64,000 nucleotides of DNA, taken from contig NZ_JAFUSK010000002.1 in NCBI RefSeq assembly GCF_017471675.1, positions 17,851 through 81,850 on the forward strand, in the 5' to 3' direction. The notes under the pieces were generated by a model that saw nothing but the letters and a program-made list of their open reading frames with translations, was not told the DNA's origin and did no database searches. This document shows, in pieces, positions 17,211-26,293 of this stretch (position 1 is the stretch's first letter; each line of letters starts with the position of its first letter). The position numbers and the translations under genes were made by a program. This DNA is from Pseudobutyrivibrio sp. (GTDB lineage: Bacteria > Bacillota > Clostridia > Lachnospirales > Lachnospiraceae).

Positions 17211-17237
17211 TTGTATATACAACAAGCAATTTATACT
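17211..17237 (+). promoter_or_regulatory. Candidate promoter/operator of the flagellar operon
   Basis: A perfect 12-bp palindrome TTGTATATACAA (17211-17222) lies just before TATACT (17232-17237). TTGTAT within the palindrome could be a -35 with a short 15-bp spacer, so a regulator bound there would compete with polymerase. The rest of the ~200-bp gap between the codY terminator and flgB is AT-rich, with no sigma-D-type element that I can see. Confidence 0.35.
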
Positions 17238-17309
17238 ACATGATGTAAAAATACCTTGTGTTTTTTGGTAAATATTTCTATAATTATATTAATCTAGGAG
17301 GATTGCAAA

Positions 17310-17708
17310 ATGATTACTTCAGACGCTTTTGGATTTATCAATGCACTTGATAATACAGCTGATGTGAGTTGGCAAAGACAGACTCTCATCTTAAATAACA
17401 TGGCAAACGACGATACTCCTGGATATAAGAGACAGGATATAGAGTTTGAAAGTGTTCTCAGAAAGGAACTTCTAGATGTTCACGAGACCTCGTTAGAGAG
17501 AGCTGTTAATAAGCTTGATGATGATGGTCACAAGGTAGAAGGAATAGAATATACAGATTACGGACACTATTCATATAGATTAGATGGAAACAATGTTGAT
17601 ATGGATACCGAAAACGTAGAGCTTGCATCAGAGACCCTTAGGTATCAGGCACTAATGACTAGTACTACCAACGAATTTAACAGATTTAAGTCAGTTATTT
17701 CAAAGTAG
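17310..17708 (+). CDS. flgB: Flagellar proximal rod protein FlgB
   Basis: 132 residues, the normal size. The N-terminus has the rod/hook family helix with the LNNMANDDTPGYKRQDIEFE motif (NxANxxTPGYK). The C-terminus has the matching helix with NVELASETLRYQALMT, which coils with it. FlgB forms the rod segment next to the MS ring in the cell envelope and is exported by the flagellar secretion machine without a cleaved signal. First gene of the flagellar operon, SD AGGAGG, followed by flgC and fliE, the standard rod set. Confidence 0.96.
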   Translation: MITSDAFGFINALDNTADVSWQRQTLILNNMANDDTPGYKRQDIEFESVLRKELLDVHETSLERAVNKLDDDGHKVEGIEYTDYGHYSYRLDGNNVDMDTENVELASETLRYQALMTSTTNEFNRFKSVISK

Positions 17709-17731
17709 TTAGGTTTTTAAGGAGGTAGACT

Positions 17732-18184
17732 ATGGGATTATTTCAGCCTTTTGATATTGCAGCTACAGGAATGACTGCACAGCGTTTTCGTATGGATGTT
17801 ATAGCAGAAAATATTGCTAATGTTAGCACTACTCGTACTGAAAATGGTGGTCCATACAGAAGAAAGATTGTTACTTTTCAGGAAAAGCAGCTTAAGGCGG
17901 GGGTGCCTTCGTTTAAGCATATTTTAAAGGACAGCACGGCTGCATATATGGGAAATGGTGTTAAGGTATCCAAGGTTTCTGAGGATACTGAAACGGATTT
18001 TATTATGGCTTACGACCCATCTCATCCGGATGCTGATGAGAATGGATACGTTAGATATCCTAATGTAAACACAGTTACTGAGATGACTAACCTTATTGAT
18101 GCCAGCCGTTCTTATGAGGCTAATGTTACAGCTTTCCAGGCAATTAAGAGCATGGCTTCATCAGGAATACAGGTTGGCCAGTAA
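17732..18184 (+). CDS. flgC: Flagellar rod protein FlgC
   Basis: 150 residues. The N-terminus FDIAATGMTAQRFRMDVIAENIANVSTTRT is the flagellar rod signature. The C-terminus VTEMTNLIDASRSYEANVTAFQAIKSMA is the conserved FlgC helix. It is a proximal rod subunit that polymerises on FlgB. SD AAGGAGG lies just before the ATG, and the gene lies 23 bp downstream of flgB. Nothing unusual. Confidence 0.97.
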   Translation: MGLFQPFDIAATGMTAQRFRMDVIAENIANVSTTRTENGGPYRRKIVTFQEKQLKAGVPSFKHILKDSTAAYMGNGVKVSKVSEDTETDFIMAYDPSHPDADENGYVRYPNVNTVTEMTNLIDASRSYEANVTAFQAIKSMASSGIQVGQ

Positions 18185-18238
18185 ATACAATTAAGGAGGA
18201 ATTCGTAAGGGCAATTTCTTGATTAGGGGAGGAGTTAC

Positions 18239-18544
18239 ATGGATATTGCAGCACTTAAGGAATTATATGGGACTACACCAGTTAAATCCACATCAGAAGT
18301 TAAGGTAGATGCGGATAAGGGTTTTCAGAGCATGTTGGATTCTGTTATGAATTTGGTGAATGATACCAATTCGCAGATTCAGGCAGCTCATAAGGAGGAG
18401 GTTGCTTTTGCACTTGGCGAGACTGACAATACACACGATTTGATGATTGCCGAGCAAAAAGCAAATATTGCATTACAGTACACAGTAGCAGTTCGCGATA
18501 GGGTTCTAGAGGCTTATCAGCAGATCATGCAAATGCAAATCTAA
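18239..18544 (+). CDS. fliE: Flagellar hook-basal body complex protein FliE
   Basis: 101 residues, typical. Conserved C-terminal region DLMIAEQKANIALQYTVAVRDRVLEAYQQIMQMQI. FliE joins the MS ring to the rod and is the first exported subunit. The 54-bp gap after flgC contains two SD-like runs (AAGGAGG at about 18193 and GGGGAGG just before the ATG); only the second fits a start codon. Confidence 0.96.
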   Translation: MDIAALKELYGTTPVKSTSEVKVDADKGFQSMLDSVMNLVNDTNSQIQAAHKEEVAFALGETDNTHDLMIAEQKANIALQYTVAVRDRVLEAYQQIMQMQI

Positions 18545-18569
18545 TTAATGCACAAAAAGGGGAGATCAT

Positions 18570-20183
18570 ATGCCAGAACAGATTCAAGCTATCATTAACA
18601 GAATACTTGAATGGTGGAGGAAGTTTACAAAACGACAGCAGGTGTTGATTGTGTCAATTACTGCTGTTGTTCTTGTGTCTTTCATTATTTTAGCTGTTGT
18701 TATCACAAGACCGAATTACGTTGAATTAATAAAGTGTGAAGACGGCGCACAGGCAGCACAGGTAAAAGAATTGCTGGATTCTGAAGGCGTCAAATATCAA
18801 ACCAGTGATGATGGCTTTACATTCTACGTAATGGATAAGAACTATGGACAGATGAATGTTGTTCTTGGTTCTAATGATATTCCAAGTTCAGGCTATTCAA
18901 TTGATGATGTTTTTGACGGAAGCTTTTCTACCACGGAAGCTGACAAGCAGAAAAAATATAAAGAGCTTCTTGAAGAAAAATATGAAAAAACACTTGAACT
19001 TCAATCCATGATAGAAAAAGCAGAGGTTCTTTTAAATATTCCAGAACAGGATGGTACTTTGATTGCTAAAAAAGAACCATCTTGGGCTACAATTACTCTT
19101 ACGTTATCGTCTGAAATGTCTCCTGAAACTGCCAGAGGAATTGCCAGATATGTGGCATGTACCTTAGGAAATGACAATACCGATAATATCGCCATTATGG
19201 ATACAGAAGGCAATATGCTTTTCCCTGGCGACGAAGAAACAACATCATTATCAAGTGCTGCTGGCAATCAGGATGTTAGGCAGCAGGCTAGTAATGAAAT
19301 AGCCGAGAGAGTACATAAGGTTTTAGATGGAACAAACCTATATGATGATATTTCTGTAGGTGTAAATCTATCTATGAATTTCGATGAAAACAGTTATGTT
19401 TATTATGATTATTCTGTAGATGAAGGTCGTACTGAAGGCTATCTTGATAGTGAATCGGGCTCAAGCTCTAATTCAGTAAATGGAGCAGGTGGAGTTCCAG
19501 GAACTGATACAAATGATGATGATACCACCTATGTTATGGAGGATGATAATCAAACAGAAACCTCTACAGAAGAGTTCTACAAGGATTATTTACCTGATGA
19601 GAAAATCACCACCCATAAGGATGAGATGGGAAAGCGTATATTAGATGATTCTTCTATTTCTGTTACATGTAAGACCTTTGCAATTTACAATCAGGATAAG
19701 ATGGAAAGCGATGGCACACTAGAAGAGCTGGGACAGACCTTTGATGAATTCGTCAGAGCAAATTCTGATCCTGTTCAGCAGGAGGTTACAGATGATATTG
19801 TGGAAGTGGTTGCAAGAGCCACAGGTTTTCCAACCACAAGTGTTAAAGTTGTTGCTTATGAAATTCCTATGTTCCAGTATTCAGAAGGTTCAGGAATTTC
19901 CATAACAGATATACTTCAAATCGTTCTTGCGTTCCTTATCTTTGCAATGCTTGGCTTTGTTGTATTTAGAAGTCTTAGAACAGAGGAAGAGGAGCCTGTG
20001 GAGCAGGAGCTTACCATTGACGATTTGATTGCTTCCACTCAGGAAGAGGAGGAAGAAGAGCTTGAGGATATTGGCTATACTGAAAAATCTGAGGCACGTA
20101 TCCTTATTGAAAAATTTGTTGACGAGAAACCGGAGGCTGTTGCGCAGCTTCTTAGAAATTGGCTAAATGAGGATTGGGGATAA
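18570..20183 (+). CDS. fliF: Flagellar MS-ring protein FliF
   Basis: 537 residues. One membrane helix lies near residues 28-47 and a second near 450-470, with the YscJ-like ring-building domains (RBM) between them. The periplasmic part includes an Asp/Ser-rich, low-complexity loop. The C-terminal cytoplasmic tail, ending in EKPEAVAQLLRNWLNEDWG, is the FliG-binding segment. FliF nucleates basal body assembly. fliG begins 6 bp later. Confidence 0.97.
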   Translation: MPEQIQAIINRILEWWRKFTKRQQVLIVSITAVVLVSFIILAVVITRPNYVELIKCEDGAQAAQVKELLDSEGVKYQTSDDGFTFYVMDKNYGQMNVVLGSNDIPSSGYSIDDVFDGSFSTTEADKQKKYKELLEEKYEKTLELQSMIEKAEVLLNIPEQDGTLIAKKEPSWATITLTLSSEMSPETARGIARYVACTLGNDNTDNIAIMDTEGNMLFPGDEETTSLSSAAGNQDVRQQASNEIAERVHKVLDGTNLYDDISVGVNLSMNFDENSYVYYDYSVDEGRTEGYLDSESGSSSNSVNGAGGVPGTDTNDDDTTYVMEDDNQTETSTEEFYKDYLPDEKITTHKDEMGKRILDDSSISVTCKTFAIYNQDKMESDGTLEELGQTFDEFVRANSDPVQQEVTDDIVEVVARATGFPTTSVKVVAYEIPMFQYSEGSGISITDILQIVLAFLIFAMLGFVVFRSLRTEEEEPVEQELTIDDLIASTQEEEEEELEDIGYTEKSEARILIEKFVDEKPEAVAQLLRNWLNEDWG

Positions 20184-20189
20184 TAAGTT

Positions 20190-21197
20190 ATGGCGAACGA
20201 GGATTTAAATGGCGTACAAAAGGCAGCTATACTTTTAATTGCCCTTGGCCCGGAGAAATCGGCTCAGATTTTTAAACATCTCAAGGAAGAGGAAATAGAG
20301 GAACTTACGCTTGAGATTGCAAATACCAGAAGCATTTCTCCAGCGCTAAAGGAAGAAGTTATTGAGGAGTTTTACCAGGTGTGTCTTGCCCAGCAGTACA
20401 TTGCAGAAGGTGGTATTGGCTACGCCAAAGAGCTTTTGGAGAAGGCTCTTGGAGACGACAGGGCACAGGATGTTATTACAAAGCTTACAGCAAGCTTGCA
20501 GGTTAGACCTTTCGAATTTATCAGAAAGACCGAACCTTCACAGGTACTTAACTTTATACAGGACGAGCATCCACAGACTATCGCAATGATTTTGTCTTAC
20601 CTGTCGGCGGGGCAGGCATCACTTATCATCGGCGCACTTCCTCCTGAAAAGCAGGCGGATGTTGCAAAGCGTATTGCTATGATGGATAGAACATCACCTG
20701 AGGTTATTAAGGAGGTTGAGCGAGTACTTGAAAGAAAGCTTTCTTCTCTTATCAATCAGGATTACACAATCGCTGGTGGCGTAGATGCTGTTGTTAATAT
20801 TCTTAATACAGTTGACCGTGGTACAGAAAAACGTATCATGGAATCTCTGGAAATCGAAGAGCCAGAGCTTGCAGAGGAAATCAGAAAGAAGATGTTCGTA
20901 TTCGAGGATATCTTGCTTCTTGATGATAGAGCTATTCAGCGTGTACTTCGTGATGTTGATAACTCAGACCTTGGCGTGGCACTTAAGGGAGCAAATGATG
21001 AGGTTCAGGCTGCTATATTTAAGAACCTTTCTTCTCGTCTTGCAGCAATGATTAAGGAAGACATGGAATTCATGGGTCCAGTACGTATGAAGGATGTTGA
21101 GGAAGCTCAACAGAAGATAGTTGGTATTATCAGAAAGCTGGAGGATTCCGCAGAAATTGTAATTTCAAGAGGTGGAGGAGACGAACTTGTTGTCTAG
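20190..21197 (+). CDS. fliG: Flagellar motor switch protein FliG
   Basis: 335 residues with the three armadillo-type domains. The N-terminal domain binds FliF, the middle domain carries the EHPQTIAMILSYL motif (EHPQ, FliM contact), and the C-terminal torque domain has charged residues in DDRAIQRVLRDVDNSDLGVALKGA. It converts ion flow through MotA/MotB into rotation. The last 11 bp overlap the predicted fliH start. Confidence 0.97.
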   Translation: MANEDLNGVQKAAILLIALGPEKSAQIFKHLKEEEIEELTLEIANTRSISPALKEEVIEEFYQVCLAQQYIAEGGIGYAKELLEKALGDDRAQDVITKLTASLQVRPFEFIRKTEPSQVLNFIQDEHPQTIAMILSYLSAGQASLIIGALPPEKQADVAKRIAMMDRTSPEVIKEVERVLERKLSSLINQDYTIAGGVDAVVNILNTVDRGTEKRIMESLEIEEPELAEEIRKKMFVFEDILLLDDRAIQRVLRDVDNSDLGVALKGANDEVQAAIFKNLSSRLAAMIKEDMEFMGPVRMKDVEEAQQKIVGIIRKLEDSAEIVISRGGGDELVV

Positions 21198-22083
21198 TAA
21201 AAATGTCATTTATGGCTTTACCGTTGCCCCAGATGCTGTTGATGAAGAAGGGGAGCGAGAATCGGCTGTTATTGATTCTAATGAGCTTGCAAGGCGTATC
21301 ATATTAAAGCAGGAAGAGGAATATAAGGCTAAACTTTTAGAAGAGGAAAGGGAACGTCGTCTGGAGGCTATGAGGGAATCTGGAGAAGAGGTTCCTGATG
21401 GAATGGATGTAGATGAGTTCTTAGGCCTGGTTGATACTATTTCTCAGACTGAGGAAGAACCTATTGATATGTCTGAGCAGACTGAGGCTATATTAGAAGA
21501 AGCAAGACAAAATGCTGAGCAGATAATAGCAGATGCCAATGTCCAGGCAGAAGAGATTCTTTCAGCTGCTCAGTTAAATGCTGATGCTATGAAAAATCTT
21601 GCCCGTCAAGATGGTGAAAAGGAAGGTTATAACGAAGGCACCCAGCGTGCCGCTATGGAGCTTCAGGAGGCACAGCGTTCCATGCAATCTGAAGTTGATA
21701 AAATTCAAAACGATTATATGGAAAAGCAGCTTCAAATGGAAAGGGAGATTGTAGAAATGTGTCTCCCGGTATTTGAACATGTTTTTTCTGTAGAACTAGG
21801 CGGTAGAAAGGATGTTATATATCATCTTTTAGACCATTGTATTATGAAGATAGAGCGCACTGGCCAGATGCAAATCAAGGTTAGTGATGCAAATGCAGAT
21901 TTTATAAAGAGTAAAAAGGACGAAATACAGGGGAAAGTAGGCGCAGAGGTTGGTCTTGATATAATAGCTGACCCTCTATTAAATGACAGTCAATGTATCA
22001 TAGAAACTGATGGGGGTATTTTTGATTGCAGTATTGATACAGAGCTAGATAATCTTATTAGAGAGATTAGAGCCTTGAGTTAA
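21187..22083 (+). CDS. fliH: Flagellar export stator protein FliH
   Basis: 298 residues from TTG 21187 (TTG 21190 is also possible). GGAGGAG lies 6 nt before it, better than the in-frame GTG at 21172. The protein is mostly charged helix: a long acidic coiled coil, then a C-terminal FliH/V-ATPase E-subunit-like domain from about residue 180. FliH dimers hold the FliI ATPase and restrain it until docking at FlhA. It overlaps fliG by 11 bp and lies 12 bp before fliI. Sequence similarity in this family is low, so the call rests on context and layout. Confidence 0.88.
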   Translation: MLSSKNVIYGFTVAPDAVDEEGERESAVIDSNELARRIILKQEEEYKAKLLEEERERRLEAMRESGEEVPDGMDVDEFLGLVDTISQTEEEPIDMSEQTEAILEEARQNAEQIIADANVQAEEILSAAQLNADAMKNLARQDGEKEGYNEGTQRAAMELQEAQRSMQSEVDKIQNDYMEKQLQMEREIVEMCLPVFEHVFSVELGGRKDVIYHLLDHCIMKIERTGQMQIKVSDANADFIKSKKDEIQGKVGAEVGLDIIADPLLNDSQCIIETDGGIFDCSIDTELDNLIREIRALS

Positions 22084-22095
22084 GGAGAAGATAAT

Positions 22096-23406
22096 TTGGA
22101 TGCGAATTCTTTAATGCAGCTTGTTGAAAAGGATTATTTTAAATCTCTTGGCAAGGTGGTTAAGGTAGTTGGACTTACAATTGAATCAGTTGGACCTGAG
22201 GCTAAGCTACGTGATTTGTGCGAAATTATAGTAGAAGGGTCTGAGGAAAGAATTAAAGCAGAGGTTGTCGGATTTAAGGATAAACGTCTGCTTTTGATGC
22301 CTTATGAGAATGTGGAGGGCATTGGTGTTGGCTGCATGGTAGAAAACACTGGACATCCTCTTGGGGTGGCAGTGGGGAACGAACTGTTAGGACATCTTGT
22401 GGATGGGCTAGGTGTTCCGTCAGATGTAGATGACTTAACTGAATTTGAAGATCTGGTGGAGTATCCTGCGGAAGCAGACCCTCCTGATCCTATGTCCCGC
22501 GTAATTATTAAAGAGCCACTTTCACTGGGAGTTAAGGCTGTAGATGGTCTGATTACAGTAGGAAAGGGACAAAGAATTGGTATATTTGCAGGCTCTGGTG
22601 TTGGTAAATCTACCCTTATGGGTATGTTTGCAAGAAACACTAAGGCTGAAATAAATGTTATAGCACTTATTGGCGAGCGTGGACGAGAGGTTAGAGAGTT
22701 CGTAGAAAACGATTTAGGACCTGAGGGCATGGCTAGGTCTGTTGTAGTGTGTGCCACATCTGATAAGCCGGCTCTTATTAGAAAAAAGGCTGCGCTTACT
22801 GCTACAGCCATTGCTGAATATTTTAGAGACCAGGGTAAAGATGTTCTTTTGATGATGGATTCTCTTACCCGTTTTTCTATGGCACAACGTGAAATTGGCT
22901 TGGCATCAGGGGAGCCTCCTGTTACAAGAGGATATCCTCCATCTGTATATTCAGAAATGCCACGTCTTCTTGAACGAGCAGGAAATGCATCTGAAGGCTC
23001 TATAACAGGCCTTTATACAGTTCTTGTAGACGGTGATGATTTTAATGAACCTATTACTGATACAGCCCGTTCCATCTTAGATGGACATATAATGCTTAAT
23101 CGTAAGCTTGCTCAAAAGAATCATTATCCTGCTATAGATGTGCTTCAATCAATTTCCAGAGTAATGTCTGCTGTGGCAACACCAGAGCATAAGGCAATAG
23201 CTGGAAAGCTTAAGAATGTACTTGCAACCTATCAGGAGGCAGAGGATCTTATTAATATTGGTGCATATAAAAATGGCTCAAATAAATCGATAGATTATGC
23301 TATTAAAAAGATAGATGCTGTAAATGAATTCCTTTTACAGCAAACACATGACAAGTTTGAATTTGATGATATCATCTCACAAATGACAGCTATTTTCGAT
23401 GATTAA
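22096..23406 (+). CDS. fliI: Flagellum-specific ATPase FliI
   Basis: 436 residues from TTG with AAGGAG 8 nt upstream. Related to the F1 beta subunit: Walker A GSGVGKSTL (about residue 170), ALIGERGREVREF, Walker B LLMMDSLTRFSMAQREIGLASGEPP, and the SVYSEMPRLLERAG motif. It energises unfolding and export of flagellar subunits at the base of the export gate together with FliH and FliJ. All catalytic residues look intact. Confidence 0.97.
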   Translation: MDANSLMQLVEKDYFKSLGKVVKVVGLTIESVGPEAKLRDLCEIIVEGSEERIKAEVVGFKDKRLLLMPYENVEGIGVGCMVENTGHPLGVAVGNELLGHLVDGLGVPSDVDDLTEFEDLVEYPAEADPPDPMSRVIIKEPLSLGVKAVDGLITVGKGQRIGIFAGSGVGKSTLMGMFARNTKAEINVIALIGERGREVREFVENDLGPEGMARSVVVCATSDKPALIRKKAALTATAIAEYFRDQGKDVLLMMDSLTRFSMAQREIGLASGEPPVTRGYPPSVYSEMPRLLERAGNASEGSITGLYTVLVDGDDFNEPITDTARSILDGHIMLNRKLAQKNHYPAIDVLQSISRVMSAVATPEHKAIAGKLKNVLATYQEAEDLINIGAYKNGSNKSIDYAIKKIDAVNEFLLQQTHDKFEFDDIISQMTAIFDD

Positions 23407-23417
23407 GGGGTTAGCTT

Positions 23418-23873
23418 ATGGCAAAATTTGTTTATAGGATGCAAAACATCCTAGAGTTAAAACAGAAGATTGAAGAGCAGGAAAAAGCAAATTTTGGTAT
23501 GGCTACCGCCAGGTTTAACGAAGAACAGCAAAAGCTTAGAGAACTTATGATTCGTCAGGCGGGTTATGAAAGACAGTTAAAGGAGCTTTCTATCGGAAAT
23601 ATTGATATCAAGGAAATAAAGACCTGTAAGAATGCAATTTCTTCTATGAAAGTGGCTCTTAGAGACCAGATGATAGAGCTGTCAAAGGCTCAAAAGGCTA
23701 TGGAAAATGCTAGAAAAAAGCTTAACGATGTAATGATGGAAAGAAAAATGCATGAGAAATTACGAGAGCATGCCTTTGAGGAATTTATTGAGGAAATGGA
23801 CTATGAAGAAAGCAAGATTACAGATGAACTAGTTAGCTATTCATATTTTAATTCAGAAAAAGAGGAAGGATAA
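23418..23873 (+). CDS. fliJ: Flagellar export chaperone FliJ
   Basis: 151 residues, almost entirely a charged two-helix coiled coil starting KFVYRMQNILELKQKIEEQEK, the typical FliJ entry. FliJ acts as the central stalk in the FliI hexamer and escorts chaperones. Family identity is supported by length, coiled-coil layout and position directly after fliI. Confidence 0.9.
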   Translation: MAKFVYRMQNILELKQKIEEQEKANFGMATARFNEEQQKLRELMIRQAGYERQLKELSIGNIDIKEIKTCKNAISSMKVALRDQMIELSKAQKAMENARKKLNDVMMERKMHEKLREHAFEEFIEEMDYEESKITDELVSYSYFNSEKEEG

Positions 23874-23876
23874 GTT

Positions 23877-24752
23877 ATGGCAGATGTAGCAGAGACACAA
23901 GAGACACAAGAAAGCAAAGAGGACAAGAAGGCAGCAAAAAAAGCTGAAAAGGAAGCGAAAAAAGAAGCAAAAAAAGCTGAAAAGGAAGCCAGAAAAGAAG
24001 CAAAGAAAAATGGAGAGGTATATCCTGGTGATGAGGAACGCCTAGGTGTAGTAGGAGGTCTTATCATGGGATTTGTTGTACTTCTTATTATTCTTATCTG
24101 GCTTGTTATTTTTGCCTTTTTAGTAAAAATGGATGTAGGCGGATTTGGCTCTACAGTGCTGTTTCCTGTGCTTAAGGACGTGCCTTATGTAAATCGTATT
24201 TTGCCAGGAATTGAAGAATATATTCCAGCTGAGGAAGAGGAAGAAATTCCTTACAAAACTGTGGAAGAGGCCATGGAAAGAATTAAGGAATTAGAGGTAG
24301 AGATAGAAGAGCTAAAAAAAGCTGGAACTGAAAACGGTGATTATATTAAGGAGCTTGAGGCTGCATCAGCGGAGCTTGCTGAATATAAGGCTAATGAAGC
24401 AGCCTTTGAACAGGAAAAAGAAAAATTTTATGAAGAGGTTGTTTTTTCGGATAAAGCACCCGATATAAATGAATATAAGAGCTATTATGAATCCATTGAA
24501 CCTGATAATGCTGAAGCTATTTACAAGCAGGTGGTTTCTCAGCTCCAAAAGGACGCAGAAATCGAAGACTATGTAAAGGTTTATACCAGCATGAAGCCAA
24601 AAAATGCAGCTGCAATTTTTGATACCATGACAGATGATTTTGATCTGGTTTGCCAAATACTTGCAGGTATGGATGCAGCCACAAGAGCAGATATCATTTC
24701 AGCTATGAGTACTGAAAATGCAGCAATCATTACACAGATGATGGAGCCTTAA
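23877..24752 (+). CDS. MotE-like flagellar membrane protein (YlxF / MgtE-N domain type)
   Basis: 291 residues. A lysine/alanine/glutamate-rich cytosolic N-terminus with near-repeats of KKAEKEAKKEA occupies residues 13-47. One membrane helix lies at about 59-85. A long coiled coil follows at 120-190. The C-terminus is an MgtE-N/FliG-like helical domain (SMKPKNAAAIFDTMTDDFDLVCQILAGMDAATRADIISAMS). This matches YlxF/MotE proteins found between fliJ and fliK in Firmicutes, which are thought to help assemble or stabilise the stator. It starts 3 bp after fliJ. Confidence 0.85.
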   Translation: MADVAETQETQESKEDKKAAKKAEKEAKKEAKKAEKEARKEAKKNGEVYPGDEERLGVVGGLIMGFVVLLIILIWLVIFAFLVKMDVGGFGSTVLFPVLKDVPYVNRILPGIEEYIPAEEEEEIPYKTVEEAMERIKELEVEIEELKKAGTENGDYIKELEAASAELAEYKANEAAFEQEKEKFYEEVVFSDKAPDINEYKSYYESIEPDNAEAIYKQVVSQLQKDAEIEDYVKVYTSMKPKNAAAIFDTMTDDFDLVCQILAGMDAATRADIISAMSTENAAIITQMMEP

Positions 24753-24805
24753 TAACATCTTATATAGCAACTTGAAAACAGAATATGTTAGAAAGGAGGA
24801 ATTGC

Positions 24806-26278
24806 ATGACAAGTAGCAATGTTTCAAATCTACTGGTTCAGGTAAAAAGCATTAATGTAGAAATGCCTGCAGGTAAAGTGGATAAGACGAATAATTCCAC
24901 TTTATTTGAAAGTACATTAAAAAACATTGCTGGATCAAATGTGCAAGGAACTGACTTATCTAAAGTTCTAGAATCAAAGGCTACACCTGCTGATAATACT
25001 GCAAGTGATGCCTCAAAAAAGCTTAGCGGAACGAAAAATAATAAGCTTGAAGATTCTGCTCCTGTAAAAGAAAACGAACCTCAGGAGACTGTAGATAAGG
25101 TCATGGAAGCGGTAGAAGAAATTAAGGAAGTCATAGCAGATGAGCTTGATGTATCTGAGGAAGATATTGAAAAAGCTATAGAAGAATTAGGACTTACATT
25201 AATGGATTTGTTTAATCCGCAAAAGCTTGCAGATGTAGTGGCCACTCTAAAAGGGGAAGAGGATTCTATTGCTTTAGTTATGAGTGATGAATTTAAGGCT
25301 ATACTTGATTCAGTAAATGAAATTACTGACCAGTTGCTACAAGAAACAAAGATACCTTTAGAGGATTTCAAGGAAATAATTGCTTCCTTTGAAACAAAAG
25401 GTGAGAAAGAAATTGCTCCTTTAGTGCAGGAAAATTTAACCCAGGAAAATAAAGAAGTACCTGTTGAGACAACAGAAGAATTACAACCTTTGAAGAATGA
25501 AGAAAATAAAGTGCAGGTAATTTCAAATGATGTGGTTAAAGAGAATGTCAATAAGGAGTCAAAAGATGTAATTGCAACAGATGATAATTATTCAGATGTG
25601 GAAGCTTCTTTGGAAAAGCAAAATGCTACGGAAAATAAGAAAGAAAGCTTTAATGAAGGGCAATCTTCTGATGCAAAAACATTTAAGATGGAAATTAAGC
25701 CTGAGACAAAGCCAGAGATTAAAGGTGAAGGCATAGTATATGCTGAGCCTAAATTTGAACTTCAATTTTCAAGCGAAGAACAGATTGTTACACTTCCTAC
25801 TGGACAGACTGTTAGAAGTGAAGAAATCATTAATCAGCTGGTTGAACAGGCAAGGGTTCTAACTAATGCAGAATCAACGACAATGGAAATGACTCTTAAT
25901 CCAGAGGGGTTAGGTAAAATCTATCTGGAGGTTACGCAAAAGGGTAATGATATAGTAGCAAAAATTTTCACAGAAAATGATGCTGTAAAACAAGCTCTCG
26001 AAAGTCAAATGGCTAATCTTAAGCTTGAAATGAATCAGAACTCTACTAAGGTAACATCCATTGAAGTGTCAGTAGGAACCCATGAGTTTGAAAGAAATCT
26101 TGAGGAAGATGCCAGAAATCAGCAGCAGAGAAATGAACAGGAAGGAAGTTCCAGAAAACAGACTAGGGGAATCAATTTGAACAGCTTAGATGAGCTTTCA
26201 GGATTGATGTCTGAGGAGGATGCACTGATTGCTCAGATGATGATTGATAATGGCAATACTTTAGATTATCAGGCGTAA
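24806..26278 (+). CDS. fliK: Flagellar hook-length control protein FliK
   Basis: 490 residues from ATG 24806, chosen because AAAGGAGG lies 6 nt upstream; the ATG at 24785 lacks a site. The first ~310 residues are a low-complexity acidic linker, acting as the ruler. The C-terminal domain from about 330 carries the FliK signature MEMTLNPEGLGKIYLEVTQKGNDIVAKIFTENDAVKQALE. FliK measures the hook and switches FlhB from hook to filament export. Followed by flgD, as usual. Confidence 0.92.
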   Translation: MTSSNVSNLLVQVKSINVEMPAGKVDKTNNSTLFESTLKNIAGSNVQGTDLSKVLESKATPADNTASDASKKLSGTKNNKLEDSAPVKENEPQETVDKVMEAVEEIKEVIADELDVSEEDIEKAIEELGLTLMDLFNPQKLADVVATLKGEEDSIALVMSDEFKAILDSVNEITDQLLQETKIPLEDFKEIIASFETKGEKEIAPLVQENLTQENKEVPVETTEELQPLKNEENKVQVISNDVVKENVNKESKDVIATDDNYSDVEASLEKQNATENKKESFNEGQSSDAKTFKMEIKPETKPEIKGEGIVYAEPKFELQFSSEEQIVTLPTGQTVRSEEIINQLVEQARVLTNAESTTMEMTLNPEGLGKIYLEVTQKGNDIVAKIFTENDAVKQALESQMANLKLEMNQNSTKVTSIEVSVGTHEFERNLEEDARNQQQRNEQEGSSRKQTRGINLNSLDELSGLMSEEDALIAQMMIDNGNTLDYQA

Positions 26279-26293
26279 GGGAGGAGGAATTAA

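Noticed and set aside
17111-17309. CodY box or sigma-D promoter before flgB
   Set aside because: The best CodY-like match has five mismatches, and no TAAA/GCCGATA-type element was found.
22302-22811. 169-codon minus-strand frame in fliI
   Set aside because: Antisense to the conserved ATPase core; composition typical of reversed codons.
25081-25551. 156-codon minus-strand frame in fliK
   Set aside because: Ser/Thr-rich product arises from reading the acidic fliK linker backwards.
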